Shown: in pieces, positions 28,195 through 37,125 of the stretch
Position numbering within the stretch: the stretch's first letter is position 1
Layout of the letters: each line of letters opens with the position of its first letter
Source of the DNA: Acidobacteriaceae bacterium
Lineage (GTDB): Bacteria > Acidobacteriota > Terriglobia > Terriglobales > Acidobacteriaceae
DNA: 49,299 nucleotides
Direction: 5' to 3'
Assembly (NCBI GenBank): GCA_003151435.1
Contig: PLXP01000110.1
Location: 1-49,299 of the forward strand
The notes under the pieces: generated by a model
What the model was told of the DNA's origin: nothing
What the model saw: only the letters and a program-made list of their open reading frames with translations
Databases searched by the model: none
Translations under genes and position numbers: made by a program

Positions 28195-28416
28195 TCTCGA
28201 AATCGATGCGTGACAGTCCGGGTGCCCGGTGCTTTTTTGCAGTCTTGCAGACGAGCAAACAGTGAATCTATTCCCTGGGTGACGGGGTACCAATTCTCCC
28301 ATTCTTTCGACCAAATGACATCTTCATTGTGCACTGAGGAACAGAAATTTCCGCAAAACCAGCCATCTCCGGATGGTCGGTCAATCTCTCACAGCCCTAA
28401 AAAAGCTGTGTCATCT

Positions 28417-28456
28417 TGAGCGGAGCGCAGCGGAGTCGAAAGATCTGCGGTTGCTC
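28417..28456. repeat. Interspersed repeat, family D
   Basis: TTGAGCGGAGCGCAGCGGAG followed by TCGAAAGATCTGCGGTTGC is the cleanest copy of this family in the window and can serve as its type sequence. Other copies are at 18, 19806 and 25911. Confidence 0.7.
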
Positions 28457-28502
28457 CTCGCGGTTGCCCATCTCTCAGAGGAACATGAACAAGCACGAAA
28501 AT

Positions 28503-28540
28503 GGGTGCCCCAGATCTCGCCTTTGAAACCCGGAAATGAA
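28503..28540. repeat. Interspersed repeat, family A (variant)
   Basis: GGGTGCCCCAGATCTCGCC is followed by a short loop and TTGAAACCCGG. It resembles the variant at 19744-19783 (CCCAGGTCTCGC), though the stem here is less complete. Confidence 0.5.
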
Positions 28541-28686
28541 TAATGTCCGGGTTGGCGGTGACTCGCCAACATCGCCTTGTTTTTGAAAGAGGACGACGAG
28601 TCCACCGTGAGCTCACCTCGGTCTCGCATAGCGCCGCGGACGCATTCCATGCTATGCTCGCCGCGAGTCTCCGGGCAGGTTGAACC

Positions 28687-30906
28687 GTGGTGAATCGACT
28701 CAACCCGCAGCGCACAGCTTTTATCGCAGGCATGATAATTCTCGGGACTTGCGGGGCAGGCGGGCAAACCCCGCCTTTGCGAGATCAGTCCGTTGCGCAG
28801 AAGCCATTGGCGCCCCTTGGCGCCTCGAGTTCCGCCGAGCGCAAAGGCCTCTTCACCATTGACGTCGTCGTGACAGATGCGGCAGGGAACCAGGTTTCGG
28901 ACCTCGCGCCCCGGGATTTCACTCTTCTCGATAACGGCCAACCGGCACGGATTCGCACCCTGCACAACTCTCTGGCGGCGGCGTCCGAACCAGCGCCCGA
29001 ACTGATCTTCGTCCTCGACACCGTCAATCTCTCGCCCCAGCAGCTCACGCGGACCGAAACCGCGATTGTTCATCTCCTGCGCCGGAATAACGGCCGTCTA
29101 GAAGCCACATGTTTTCTCTACCGGCTTACGCGGGACGGGTTGTTCTCGTCCTCGAAGCTTACGCGAGACGGAAACATGCTCGCCAAAGAAGTGGAGCAGC
29201 ACAAGTCTCCGCGAACGGTGTGGAGATCGGGCCGAAATAGTGAACCCGGTTCACTTGGCTCATGGGAGGGCAGGTCGCAGCGCAACCCGCTCTCTCTGCG
29301 CGCCCTGGGCTCGATTGCCATCGATCAACGGGAGATCGCAGGCCGCAAAGTCGCGGTATGGATCGGCCCAGGCTGGCCAGTGCTGGGCAGCGGTGACAGT
29401 GATTTCGACGAGATCACGGAACTCTCCACCCGGCTGCGGGAAGCGCGCATCACGCTGGACAGCGTTACCGTGTGGCCCAATCCGGAGGCGCCGGCTTTTG
29501 ACTATCACAGCTATCTGGAGCCGCCTTCGTCGCAAAAGGACATGCATCCGGCCAAAATGGCACTGCAAGTGATCGCGACGCACACAGGAGGCCTGGTGCT
29601 GGACTCGTCGGGCGACCTGGATCGAGACATCGAGCGCTGTGTCGAAGAGGAGCGGAGCTTCTACACTCTCACCTTCAATCCCCCGCACACCTACCGGATG
29701 GACGAATTCCACGACCTTCGTGTCCAGGTGGCTCGTCCTGCCCCGACGGTCCGCGCTCCCACGGGCTACTACAACGAGCCTGTGTATTTCGACAATCCCC
29801 GGCCTGGGATAGAAAAGGTCACCGTCGCGCAGCTTGAAGAACTGGTGCATTCGCAGACCGACCTGCTGCGAAAGCTGGCGAATCTCGAACTAACCGAACG
29901 GCTAAGCACGCCCCGGCTCGATGCGCTGTTGAGCGTGATCCACAGCGAACGGGAACGCCAGGCGCTGACGGCGGATGCCGATCTGTCGCTCGCGCTCGCG
30001 CCCCCGGCCGACGAAATTGTGAATCGCCCGCCGCCTCCGGTGGAGGAGCAGCGCGCCATTTTCCGGCGAACATTCGACTACCTGCACAATGCCATTCCCA
30101 AACTGCCCGACTTCTATGCCTTAAGAAACACGGCGCGCTTCGAAGAGCCTCCGGAACGCGACAACGAGATCTGGAAGATGCCGCACCAGGACCAGACTCT
30201 CCACTTTGCCACCTCGGAGCACGCTACAGTTCTCTATCGAAACGGGAACGAGGTGGTTGAGAAAAAGCAGAAACTCGGCAAACGCCGCGTCGCCGGGGCG
30301 CGAGCACGCGATCTTGAAACATGGGGCACGTTCGGTCCCATTCTTGCCTACGTGCTGACGGCGGCCGCTACCAGTCCAAGCACCCTCAGCTGGAAGCGCT
30401 GGGAGCGCGGCAAGTACGGAGATCTGGCCGTGTTCTCCTACAGTATTCCCAGCCCGAATATCAGGCACGAGGTCACCTTTTGCTGCCTTCCTGAAGGTGA
30501 TGGGACCACTCTCTACCAAAACAAGACCGACGCCTACGGCGAATTCGCGCTCAACCCCGACACCGGAGCCAACATGCGGATCGTGATCAATGCAGATCTC
30601 GACGAAGAACGGGACCCTGACGTGCCCCTCATCCGGTCGCAAGTCATGGTCGAGTACGGTCCGGAGGAACTGGGCGGCAAGACCTATATCTGTCCCCAGC
30701 GGAGCGTGGAGATCTCCCGCGGTCGCTCCGAGCGCGAACTCCACGAGTGGGGCATGGTCTTCAGCCTCTACAGCTATTTCGAAACCATGATCAACGACGT
30801 GACCTTCGGCGGGTACCACAAGTTCGGCTCGGAAGCGCGCATTCTGCCTGGATTCGAAGAGACTGAGGGGACAAAACCTCCCGCTCCCCCCAAGAAAGCA
30901 CATTGA
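28687..30906 (+). CDS. VWFA-related acidobacterial-domain secreted protein
   Basis: This 739-aa protein starts at GTG 28687 (or 28690) with a hydrophobic segment (TAFIAGMIILGTCGAGG) that is probably a signal peptide or a weak lipobox. Next comes the sequence typical of the acidobacterial VWFA-related family (TIGR03436): FTIDVVVTDAAGNQVSDLAP then DFTLLDNGQPARI (residues about 55-95) and an integrin-like alternating region containing ELIFVLDTVN (about 110-118). The metal-binding DxSxS motif is not clear here (LDTVN), as often in this family. The C-terminal 400 residues have coiled and beta-rich parts without a domain I recognise. The family is exported and probably takes part in surface protein interactions; its exact job is unknown. 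Confidence 0.85.
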   Translation: MVNRLNPQRTAFIAGMIILGTCGAGGQTPPLRDQSVAQKPLAPLGASSSAERKGLFTIDVVVTDAAGNQVSDLAPRDFTLLDNGQPARIRTLHNSLAAASEPAPELIFVLDTVNLSPQQLTRTETAIVHLLRRNNGRLEATCFLYRLTRDGLFSSSKLTRDGNMLAKEVEQHKSPRTVWRSGRNSEPGSLGSWEGRSQRNPLSLRALGSIAIDQREIAGRKVAVWIGPGWPVLGSGDSDFDEITELSTRLREARITLDSVTVWPNPEAPAFDYHSYLEPPSSQKDMHPAKMALQVIATHTGGLVLDSSGDLDRDIERCVEEERSFYTLTFNPPHTYRMDEFHDLRVQVARPAPTVRAPTGYYNEPVYFDNPRPGIEKVTVAQLEELVHSQTDLLRKLANLELTERLSTPRLDALLSVIHSERERQALTADADLSLALAPPADEIVNRPPPPVEEQRAIFRRTFDYLHNAIPKLPDFYALRNTARFEEPPERDNEIWKMPHQDQTLHFATSEHATVLYRNGNEVVEKKQKLGKRRVAGARARDLETWGTFGPILAYVLTAAATSPSTLSWKRWERGKYGDLAVFSYSIPSPNIRHEVTFCCLPEGDGTTLYQNKTDAYGEFALNPDTGANMRIVINADLDEERDPDVPLIRSQVMVEYGPEELGGKTYICPQRSVEISRGRSERELHEWGMVFSLYSYFETMINDVTFGGYHKFGSEARILPGFEETEGTKPPAPPKKAH

Positions 30907-31056
30907 CCGATGCGCTTACTTGCAACGCCCCGAGGATTGCGGAAGTCCGAAGTAAGCGCACCCGCCAACGTCGTCAACGTGTCGGCTGATTCTGAACGAG
31001 TGGTGGACTATTCGGAAGCTACTCCCGAGTCACTAACCCAATTTTCCAGGTGCCTC

Positions 31057-32052
31057 TCAGCCGATGAGCTCTCGCTGCCACACCGCCGCGTCAAACACGT
31101 GCACGCACTCATACCCTTCCGCCCGGTAGAGTTCCACGGCGTTTTCGTTGGATTCCGTCACGGTGAGCGAGACTTCGCTCACCCCTTGGCGCAGAAATCC
31201 GGCGGCCGCCACTGACAGCAGCAGGCGCCCTAGGCCGCGGCGGCGGTAGTTTGGCCGCACGCAGATCTGCGTGATGTGGCCGCTTTCTGCGCTCACCCGC
31301 GAGCCCAGCACCAGGGCCACCAGTTCCCGGGTTGCCCGCTCCACCACAACGTGCGACACGTTGGGCGAAAACGTGCCGCAGCCGGAGTAGCGCACGATGT
31401 TGTGCAGAAAACGCAGCGACCCGTGCGTCGAACGGTACTGGTCGTTGATCAGGCTGTCAGGATGGTTGGTGTAGGCCTCGGAGATGAGCCGTCCCGCCGC
31501 GGTCAGGTCGTCGTCGCGCCAGGCGCGCAACTCCAGCTCAGGCGGAATGTCGATGCGCGGCTCTCCCCAAATCCCGGCCAGCGGCTGCACCATGAAGAGC
31601 CGTCGATACTCGTCAAATCCCGCGCCGCGGAAGGCGCCGCTGTGCGCGCCCGAGGGATGAAGCAGCAGTTGGGACTCAATGCGGTCCACGTGGGGCGAGT
31701 TTTGCAGTGTCTCAAACAGGTGCCGTAGCAGCGTCTCTTCCACGTCGCGGGCCGGCTCGCCTGCCTCCCCGTCCCCCGGCAGCGGGCTCGCAAGCGCAAA
31801 AACGTCGCCGATCACGGCCTTTGTTTCTTCGTAGACGCAGAAGCAATAGCCGGTCACCTGGCCCGCTTCAAGGGCCGCATAGCCCGGCAGCATGCGGCCG
31901 TCAAGATACTGCATCATCAGCTTGGCCGAGGTCCGATAATCCCAGTGCAGGCGTTGGCGCCACGCTTCGCCCTCTGCCTCCAGCAAGGGGCGCAGCAGCG
32001 GCGCCGCAAAGTGCCGAAGGTCGAGAATCTCCATCGAAACGCCCGATTTCAT
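31057..32052 (-). CDS. GNAT-family N-acetyltransferase
   Basis: This protein of about 331 aa ends with a GNAT domain. The acetyl-CoA binding motif A is ICVRPNYRRRGLGRLLLSV (about residues 265-283), followed by VSLTVTESNENAVELYRAEG, the usual motif B. The first 170 residues form a second, less conserved GNAT-like half (TGYCFCVYEETKAVIGDVFAL), suggesting a tandem-GNAT arrangement. The ATG at 32052 is chosen because GGGAG lies just upstream; an ATG at 32034 is the other option. It converges on the VWFA-related gene. Substrate unknown. Confidence 0.8.
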   Translation of the reverse strand: MKSGVSMEILDLRHFAAPLLRPLLEAEGEAWRQRLHWDYRTSAKLMMQYLDGRMLPGYAALEAGQVTGYCFCVYEETKAVIGDVFALASPLPGDGEAGEPARDVEETLLRHLFETLQNSPHVDRIESQLLLHPSGAHSGAFRGAGFDEYRRLFMVQPLAGIWGEPRIDIPPELELRAWRDDDLTAAGRLISEAYTNHPDSLINDQYRSTHGSLRFLHNIVRYSGCGTFSPNVSHVVVERATRELVALVLGSRVSAESGHITQICVRPNYRRRGLGRLLLSVAAAGFLRQGVSEVSLTVTESNENAVELYRAEGYECVHVFDAAVWQRELIG

Positions 32053-32255
32053 GCTTCTCCCGATACCTGAAATGTCGCGCGCCACTCGATCCGAATTGCC
32101 CCCGTGGCGCAGCCCTCTTATCTCAGGCGGCCTCGACCGCATGTTGTCATGTCCCTGCGGTGGGCTGTTGGTTTGACGCTCGCCGCGCCCTTTCAAAACA
32201 TCGATCCTGCGCTACTCTGCCATATAGTCGCACCACGCCGCAAACTCACACCGCT

Positions 32256-34055
32256 TTACCGCGCGCCCACCAGGTACACTTCCAGCCCCTGCTCCGGCCA
32301 ACTGAAAAGCTGCTCGTAATGCCTGCCCTCAAGGTATTCCTGCAGTGCGGACGGGGTGTGCAGGTCCGCGCCGTTCCTGCCCGTCACTCGCGCCACCAGC
32401 AGGTGCTGCTCGTCAGGCACGCCGCTTTCCTCGTAGTTCACCACCTCGTGATTGCGATAGAACGCCAGCCCGTACTCCATGTCGCGGCGAACGCGAAACA
32501 CCGCGACCGTCTCCGTGACAGGGCCATAGGTCGTTAGCTGATCGGCCAGCGGACGCGCGGAGTAGGCCCGGTCCAGCAAATGAACCACCCGCTTGGTCGA
32601 TTCAATGGCCGGGATCCCGAAGACCGGCCCCACGCCATACAGAAACAGCACCAGCACCACCAGCACTGCCGTCGTGGCCAATCGCAGCCGCGCCACGCCG
32701 AAGCCATTCACCACAATCACGATCAGCAACGCCGCCCCGGTAGCCGCCAGCACAGCCGCAATCAGCGCAGCCACCGGCGGCATCTGCGGCCCGTGCTGCG
32801 ACACAAACCAGGGCAGCAGCAGCGCAAACATGGTCATCACCCCGCACAGCACCGCGTGCCCCCCCAGTTCCCAGCGGTTCAGGCCTTTCGCCCGGCGGCG
32901 GAACAGGTAGTCCCCGGTCAGAATCGTGATGGGAGGAATCGATGGCAGAATGTAGCCCGGCAGCTTCGACTGGGAAAACGAGAAGAACAGGATCGGAATC
33001 ACCGTCCACAGCACCAGGAACTCAGGGAACGCATCGCCCGGCCGGCACACCTTTTGTTTGGCGTTGATGGTGTGCCGCAGCCGCCACTCCGCCACCGAGG
33101 TCTGGATGCCGTCGATGAAGGCCCGTCCGGCGATCACCGTCCACGGCATCACCGCCAGCACCACCACCACCGCGTAGTACCAGAACGGCTGCGCGTGCGC
33201 ATAGCGGTTGGTGGCGAAGCGTTCCAGGTTATGTTCCAGAAAGAACTCGCGGAAGAAGGTGGGATTCTGGTGCTGCACGGCCAGAAACCAGGGCAGCACG
33301 ATCGCAAAGTAGAGCAGCACGCCCGGCCACCAGAACGAACGCTTCAGAATGGACCACTCTTTGCGCAGCGCGGCAAACGACGCCACGATCACCAGCGCCA
33401 GAAACGGCGCCACCGGCCCCTTGGCCAGCGTGGCCACGCCGGTAAAGAAGTAGATATCGAACAGCCAGAACTTCGAATCCGTCTCATACCAGGCGTACCA
33501 GCCCAGCAGCCCTATGGCCAGCGGTGCGGCCATCTGCATGTCCGTCGATGCCCCACGGGAAAACCCGATAATGCCGGCGCACGCCACGGTGATCAACGCG
33601 GCATCCAGGTGTCCCCCGGGCCGGAATCGTCGCATGTGCAGGTAGATGAGCATCGCCATGATGAAGGCGAAGCTGGCCGAGGGCAAACGCGCGGCCCAGT
33701 CGTGCACACCGAAGTCCTGGAACACGAACATCGCCCGCCAGTAATAGAGGGCGGGCTTCTCAAGCCACGGGTGCCCATAAAGATAAGGAGTGACGCAGGC
33801 GCTGAGCCGGTCCTTTAGCGTGTGGGCGGAGTCGAACCGGGTGAGCATCTCGTGCGCAATCTGCGCGTAGCGGGGCTCGTCGGCTCCCACCAGCCCCAGT
33901 CCATCGCCGCCCAGAAAGGGCGTCTCGCCATAGGTAAGGAAGAAGACCGCAAAAATAAGAAAAACAGCCGCTTCGCAGACAGTAGCCCAACTGGGCATCC
34001 GTCTGCGCTGGCCTTCAGGCGAAACTGGGGCAGGGGTTTCCAGCAAAGTCTCCAC
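32256..34055 (-). CDS. ArnT-like GT39 family glycosyltransferase
   Basis: This 599-aa polytopic inner-membrane protein belongs to the GT-C glycosyltransferases that use a polyprenyl-phosphate sugar donor. The first periplasmic loop has the key acidic motif GADEPRYAQIAHEML (about residues 55-70), then GHPWLEKPALYYW; these mark ArnT-type enzymes, which attach aminoarabinose or other sugars to lipid A or glycans. About 11-12 hydrophobic helices follow, and a C-terminal soluble part begins after about residue 480 (RVVHLLDRAYSARPLADQL). The start is a GTG at 34055. The donor and acceptor are not known; the surface-polysaccharide genes elsewhere in the window make cell-envelope glycosylation plausible. 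Confidence 0.85.
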   Translation of the reverse strand: METLLETPAPVSPEGQRRRMPSWATVCEAAVFLIFAVFFLTYGETPFLGGDGLGLVGADEPRYAQIAHEMLTRFDSAHTLKDRLSACVTPYLYGHPWLEKPALYYWRAMFVFQDFGVHDWAARLPSASFAFIMAMLIYLHMRRFRPGGHLDAALITVACAGIIGFSRGASTDMQMAAPLAIGLLGWYAWYETDSKFWLFDIYFFTGVATLAKGPVAPFLALVIVASFAALRKEWSILKRSFWWPGVLLYFAIVLPWFLAVQHQNPTFFREFFLEHNLERFATNRYAHAQPFWYYAVVVVLAVMPWTVIAGRAFIDGIQTSVAEWRLRHTINAKQKVCRPGDAFPEFLVLWTVIPILFFSFSQSKLPGYILPSIPPITILTGDYLFRRRAKGLNRWELGGHAVLCGVMTMFALLLPWFVSQHGPQMPPVAALIAAVLAATGAALLIVIVVNGFGVARLRLATTAVLVVLVLFLYGVGPVFGIPAIESTKRVVHLLDRAYSARPLADQLTTYGPVTETVAVFRVRRDMEYGLAFYRNHEVVNYEESGVPDEQHLLVARVTGRNGADLHTPSALQEYLEGRHYEQLFSWPEQGLEVYLVGAR

Positions 34056-34105
34056 TTCCAGAGGTTCTCCAACCAGCGACCTGCAACAATTGACAATCCA
34101 CCGGG

Positions 34106-34444
34106 TCAGTTCATTGGTTGCGCCATCGGCTTGCGCCTGGCAACCTCAGGCACGTGCCCCATCCAGGCGCCTCTGTTCCGGATGGAAACCTCAGAATCTT
34201 GATCTGCGAACTCTTGTTTGCCAAATTCCACGGTCACATTCTTCAGGCCGTACCCGGCCGAAGCTGTCTGGCGTTCACACCATTGCTTGTCAATTCGAGC
34301 CCCATCGGTCCAGAGGGATCGCTGCGCCTCGACAGGGACAAGGCTAACAGATTCACCGGTGATCTCAACTTCGCCCGTCTCCTGGTTCCACGGCCATTTC
34401 CGCCACCTGCGGCCGCAGTTCCACCAGAATCTCATCCAGGGCAC
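34106..34444 (-). CDS. Possible small gene downstream of nrnA
   Basis: An open frame of up to 112 codons continues from inside the 3' end of nrnA into the 310-bp gap before the GT39 gene. The part beyond nrnA (about residues 27-112) shows codon use like that of real genes here (for example GTG ACC GTG GAA and AAG CAA TGG TGT) and encodes a mostly polar sequence with GYGLKNVTVEFGKQEF. However, no in-frame start follows the nrnA stop, and the overlapping ATG codons lack a clear ribosome binding site. It may be a genuine overlapping gene, a remnant, or read-through noise. No family was recognised. Confidence 0.3.
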   Translation of the reverse strand: MPWMRFWWNCGRRWRKWPWNQETGEVEITGESVSLVPVEAQRSLWTDGARIDKQWCERQTASAGYGLKNVTVEFGKQEFADQDSEVSIRNRGAWMGHVPEVARRKPMAQPMN

Positions 34445-35495
34445 GATGCAGCGGTCCCTCCAGGGTCACTCCCGCGGCGTTCTCGTGGCCTCCGCCACCC
34501 AGCCGCGCCGCAATCGCCGCCACATCCACCCTGCCCTTGCTCCGAAGGCTCAGCCGGATGGTCCGTTCCGGCAGCTCGCGCAAAAACGCCGCCGCCTCCA
34601 CGCCCGCGATGCAGATGGCGTAATTCACAATCCCCTCGCAGTCCTCCTCGGCCGCGCAGCTGCGCACCATATCCTGGTGCGTGATCCACAGCCACGCCAA
34701 TCGCCCGTCGCGCTTCAGATTGCTGAGGGCCGCGCCCAACAGCAGCAGCTTTGAGGACGCGGTCGAGAAGTACACCTCCTGCGCGATTCTCAGGGGATCG
34801 GCCCCCGCCAGCGTCAGTTCCCGAGCCAGCTCAAACGTCGAAGCCTGCGTATTCCCATAGCAAAAGCCGCCCGTGTCGGTCAGCACCGTGGTGTAAAGGC
34901 ACGTGGCCATCTCCGGGGTCACGGTGGCTCCTGCCGCCTTCGCCAGGCGGTACACCAGTTCGCCTACGCTCGCCCCTTCGCGGTCGATCCAGTTCAGATT
35001 GGCAAACTCGCGGCCGGTGGAGTGGTGATCGATATTCACCACAAAAAAAGCTTCCAGGCCGCGCAGCCTCGTGCGGTCCAGGCTGTCGCACTCCAGCATG
35101 ATCACGGCGTCGTAGGGCCCATGCACCCGCATCGCGCAGCGGATGCCTTCGGCTCCCGGCAGCTCGCGATAGATGTTCGGTATCCGGTCGGCTGTCACCA
35201 GGTCGGCGCGCTTGCCCATCTGTTGCAGCAGCATTCCAGTCGCCAGCATCGACCCCACCGCGTCCCCGTCGGGCCGGGAGTGCGAACACACCAGGAACCG
35301 CTCGCCCCGCCGAATCACATCCAAAATTGCCGCAATCGATTCGCCTTGATTTGGAAAACTCCGCCTTGAACCCGCTGCTCCAGCCGTCTGCGCAGAGCCC
35401 AAGCCCAAGTCCGGCCCGGCTGCCGTGTGGTTGAACTCGCCCCCCGGCTTGCGGTCGATCGGCGACCCCGCCGGCTTGTCCTCCATGGGATTCAT
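34365..35495 (-). CDS. nrnA: DHH-family phosphoesterase, nanoRNase/pAp phosphatase
   Basis: This 376-aa cytoplasmic protein degrades short oligoribonucleotides and dephosphorylates pAp. After about 50 unconserved residues come VCSHSRPDGDAVGSMLA (DHH motif I region, about residues 70-86), ECDSLDRTRL, the metal-binding VNIDHHSTGREFA (about 132-144) and TDTGGFCYG. The C-terminal DHHA1 domain ends with the GGGGHENAAG substrate loop. The ATG overlaps the rbfA stop by 4 bp, a gene pair common in bacteria (rbfA-nrnA). The long N-terminal extension could mean that the true start is internal. Confidence 0.92.
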   Translation of the reverse strand: MNPMEDKPAGSPIDRKPGGEFNHTAAGPDLGLGSAQTAGAAGSRRSFPNQGESIAAILDVIRRGERFLVCSHSRPDGDAVGSMLATGMLLQQMGKRADLVTADRIPNIYRELPGAEGIRCAMRVHGPYDAVIMLECDSLDRTRLRGLEAFFVVNIDHHSTGREFANLNWIDREGASVGELVYRLAKAAGATVTPEMATCLYTTVLTDTGGFCYGNTQASTFELARELTLAGADPLRIAQEVYFSTASSKLLLLGAALSNLKRDGRLAWLWITHQDMVRSCAAEEDCEGIVNYAICIAGVEAAAFLRELPERTIRLSLRSKGRVDVAAIAARLGGGGHENAAGVTLEGPLHRALDEILVELRPQVAEMAVEPGDGRS

Positions 35496-35890
35496 GCGCC
35501 GCTACTCGCCTTCGCTTTCTGCCGCTTGCGGCTGCGGGTCATCAGCTCGTCGATCCGCGCCTGGAAACGCCCCGACCGATCCGCAAAAAACACCAGCTCC
35601 GGAACGTGGCGCACGCCCATCCGCTCCTTGATTTCAAAACGGATGAAGCCCTTGGCGGCCTCCAGTCCGGCCACCGTCTCTTCCTCGGCCTTGGCAATGT
35701 CGGGCACCGCGCTGTCCACCGCCACATACACCTGCGCCGACTTGCCGCCCGGATTCAGCACCACCTCGCTGACGTAACAAAAGGCGATGCGCGGGTCAGA
35801 GAGTTCGCCCTCAATCATGGCGCCAATCTCCTCCCGCAGTGTCTCCGACACCCGATCCTGATGATGTTTCCGACCTCTGTGCTCCACCAT
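35492..35890 (-). CDS. rbfA: 30S ribosome-binding factor RbfA
   Basis: This protein of about 132 aa has the KH-like fold of RbfA, which binds the 16S 5' helix and helps mature the 30S subunit. Matching segments are HHQDRVSETLREEIGAMIEG, LSDPRIAFCYVSEVVLNPG and the VPELVFFADRS near the end. The ATG at 35890 (MVEHRGRK) is chosen because it gives the usual RbfA N-terminus; an upstream ATG at 35926 is possible. The usual upstream partner infB is not next to it; instead a transposon-like element and possible gene remnant occupy the upstream side. Confidence 0.9.
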   Translation of the reverse strand: MVEHRGRKHHQDRVSETLREEIGAMIEGELSDPRIAFCYVSEVVLNPGGKSAQVYVAVDSAVPDIAKAEEETVAGLEAAKGFIRFEIKERMGVRHVPELVFFADRSGRFQARIDELMTRSRKRQKAKASSGA

Positions 35891-36073
35891 AGCCCGTGTT
35901 TCTCCCTCGGGTAAACCATTCAGCATAGCAGAGACGCGCCCTCCCGCCCCGACGAATCGCCCGCCAAATCTGCGCCCCCTGCTCCGGGGTCACTGAGGGT
36001 TGTCTTTAAATGAGTCGAGATCCTCTAAGCCGAGCTTTCGCGACGATGAAAGAGTGGGTCCACCAGGTCTGTG

Positions 36074-36081
36074 CCCATCGG
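36074..36081. repeat. 8-bp target-site duplication, left copy
   Basis: GCCCATCG directly abuts the left terminal inverted repeat; the identical octamer abuts the right one at 37352-37359. Perfect octamer duplication flanking perfect ends is direct evidence of transposition. Confidence 0.92.
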
Positions 36082-36099
36082 GTAGTGTCCTAATTTGAC
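36082..36099. repeat. Left terminal inverted repeat of the element
   Basis: GGTAGTGTCCTAATTTGA, an exact reverse complement of 37334-37351. The membrane-protein gene ends 78 bp inside it. Confidence 0.93.
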
Positions 36100-36177
36100 T
36101 GAGGCAGCGCGCGTCCCCGTCAAAGGTTCGGAGACTCTTTGTTCTCGCTTCGCCAAACTCGGCTAGTTCCACTGCTG

Positions 36178-37062
36178 TTAATCGGAATACTCTTCCTCGC
36201 TATCTTTGCGTGGGGTGAATATCTTAGTTTTCGGATCGTAGGACCGGTGCAAGCCGGTTTGCCGGGGAATTCCAAGATCGTCTCGATACCAAATTGTGCC
36301 GACCAGAAATACCATGTACGGGGATTCGCCTTTGTAGAAGGCATAGTTGGAAATGCCTGTATCCAACCCAAATTGGATCGTCTCTCCTTCACCCGGCTGC
36401 AACGTTCGCGGACTTATCCCGATGTGCGTGCTTTCTTTGATTTCAACCTCCTCTCCAACGACCCCAACTCGAACGGAAAGAAGATGGATGTCGCCGTCAG
36501 CGACGTGCGCGGGGGAGCCCCCTCTATTCACCATCAGAAAGGTCACAATGCATCGGACCGGTTCGCTTATAGTTATGGTCTTGTGGTCGATTTCTTCGCT
36601 GAAAGCCAAGGCCCTCGCGTGGCGAACTGTGATTCTCGGTCGATATTGCAAAACGATAGTTTTGTTTTCTCTCTCCCCTTGTTGCCTCATTACTCCCAGA
36701 GTTCGATTCATAATGTTCCTCTGAAGGCGCATTTCGGCAGCTTGCTTGCGGAGGTAGCAGAGCGTAAAAATGCCGACCAGAATTCCGGCGAATCCCAAAG
36801 TTGCGAGGACTGCGTTTATCCAGATCGCAGCTTTGTCATACGCGTCCTTCTTTGGCGTTTCCTTGACCCATACATTGGCGTCAACGTGCTTATTTGTTTC
36901 GTTTTCGAGGGAGGAGCTGTCTTTTTTCTCTACCGAAGGATTGGCGACTGGAGGGGATGGTTTCTGGTTATCCTGTGCGTGCTTTGTTGGGGGCGGTTGG
37001 GTGTTGGATTGGAAGCTGACCAGCGCCAACGTCATAGAACAGATCACCAATCTTTTCAGCAT
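36178..37062 (-). CDS. Exported or membrane-anchored passenger protein of unknown function
   Basis: This 294-aa protein starts MLKRLVICSMTLALVSFQS, a signal peptide, followed by a polar Pro/Lys/Glu-rich stretch (residues 20-75). A transmembrane helix (AIWINAVLATLGFAGILVGIFTLCYL, about 79-104) leads into a short amphipathic or coiled segment (RKQAAEMRLQRNIMNRTLGVM). A beta-rich C-terminal domain (about 140-290) contains RCIVTFLMVNRGGSPAHVADGDIHLL, which recalls the membrane-plus-sensor form of many acidobacterial hypothetical proteins. It is one of two genes inside the transposon-like element and is transcribed divergently from the RHH gene. Its ATG is only 9 nt beyond a TACAAT -10-like hexamer, suggesting a leaderless mRNA. 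Function unknown. Confidence 0.75.
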   Translation of the reverse strand: MLKRLVICSMTLALVSFQSNTQPPPTKHAQDNQKPSPPVANPSVEKKDSSSLENETNKHVDANVWVKETPKKDAYDKAAIWINAVLATLGFAGILVGIFTLCYLRKQAAEMRLQRNIMNRTLGVMRQQGERENKTIVLQYRPRITVRHARALAFSEEIDHKTITISEPVRCIVTFLMVNRGGSPAHVADGDIHLLSVRVGVVGEEVEIKESTHIGISPRTLQPGEGETIQFGLDTGISNYAFYKGESPYMVFLVGTIWYRDDLGIPRQTGLHRSYDPKTKIFTPRKDSEEEYSD

Positions 37063-37071
37063 AATTTACAA

Positions 37072-37119
37072 ATTGTACCCCATAAATACCTTGACTATCT
37101 GTAATTGGTGGGGTACAAT
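37072..37119. promoter_or_regulatory. Symmetric operator over divergent promoters
   Basis: ATTGTACCCCA (37072-37082) and its exact reverse complement TGGGGTACAAT (37109-37119) flank 26 bp. Each arm contains a TACAAT -10-type hexamer, one for each direction of transcription. A protein bound to the arms would cover both -10 elements. The adjacent ribbon-helix-helix gene is the natural candidate repressor. Confidence 0.7.
37091..37119 (+). promoter_or_regulatory. Near-consensus sigma-70 promoter of the RHH gene
   Basis: TTGACT (37091-37096), a 17-bp spacer, then TACAAT (37114-37119). Transcription would start at about 37125-37126, which is the A of the ATG, so the transcript is predicted to be leaderless. 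This is among the best -35/-10 matches in the window. Confidence 0.75.
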
Positions 37120-37125
37120 AAATAC

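Larger units (their letters stand above)
28195..28686. other. Intergenic region filled with repeat fragments
   Basis: The gap before the VWFA-related gene holds a fragment of the family A start (about 28218-28240, TCCGGGTGCCC), a family D copy (28417-28456) and a family A variant (28503-28540). A TATGCT hexamer near 28649 could be the -10 of the downstream gene, but no matching -35 is obvious. No gene seen. Confidence 0.5.
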
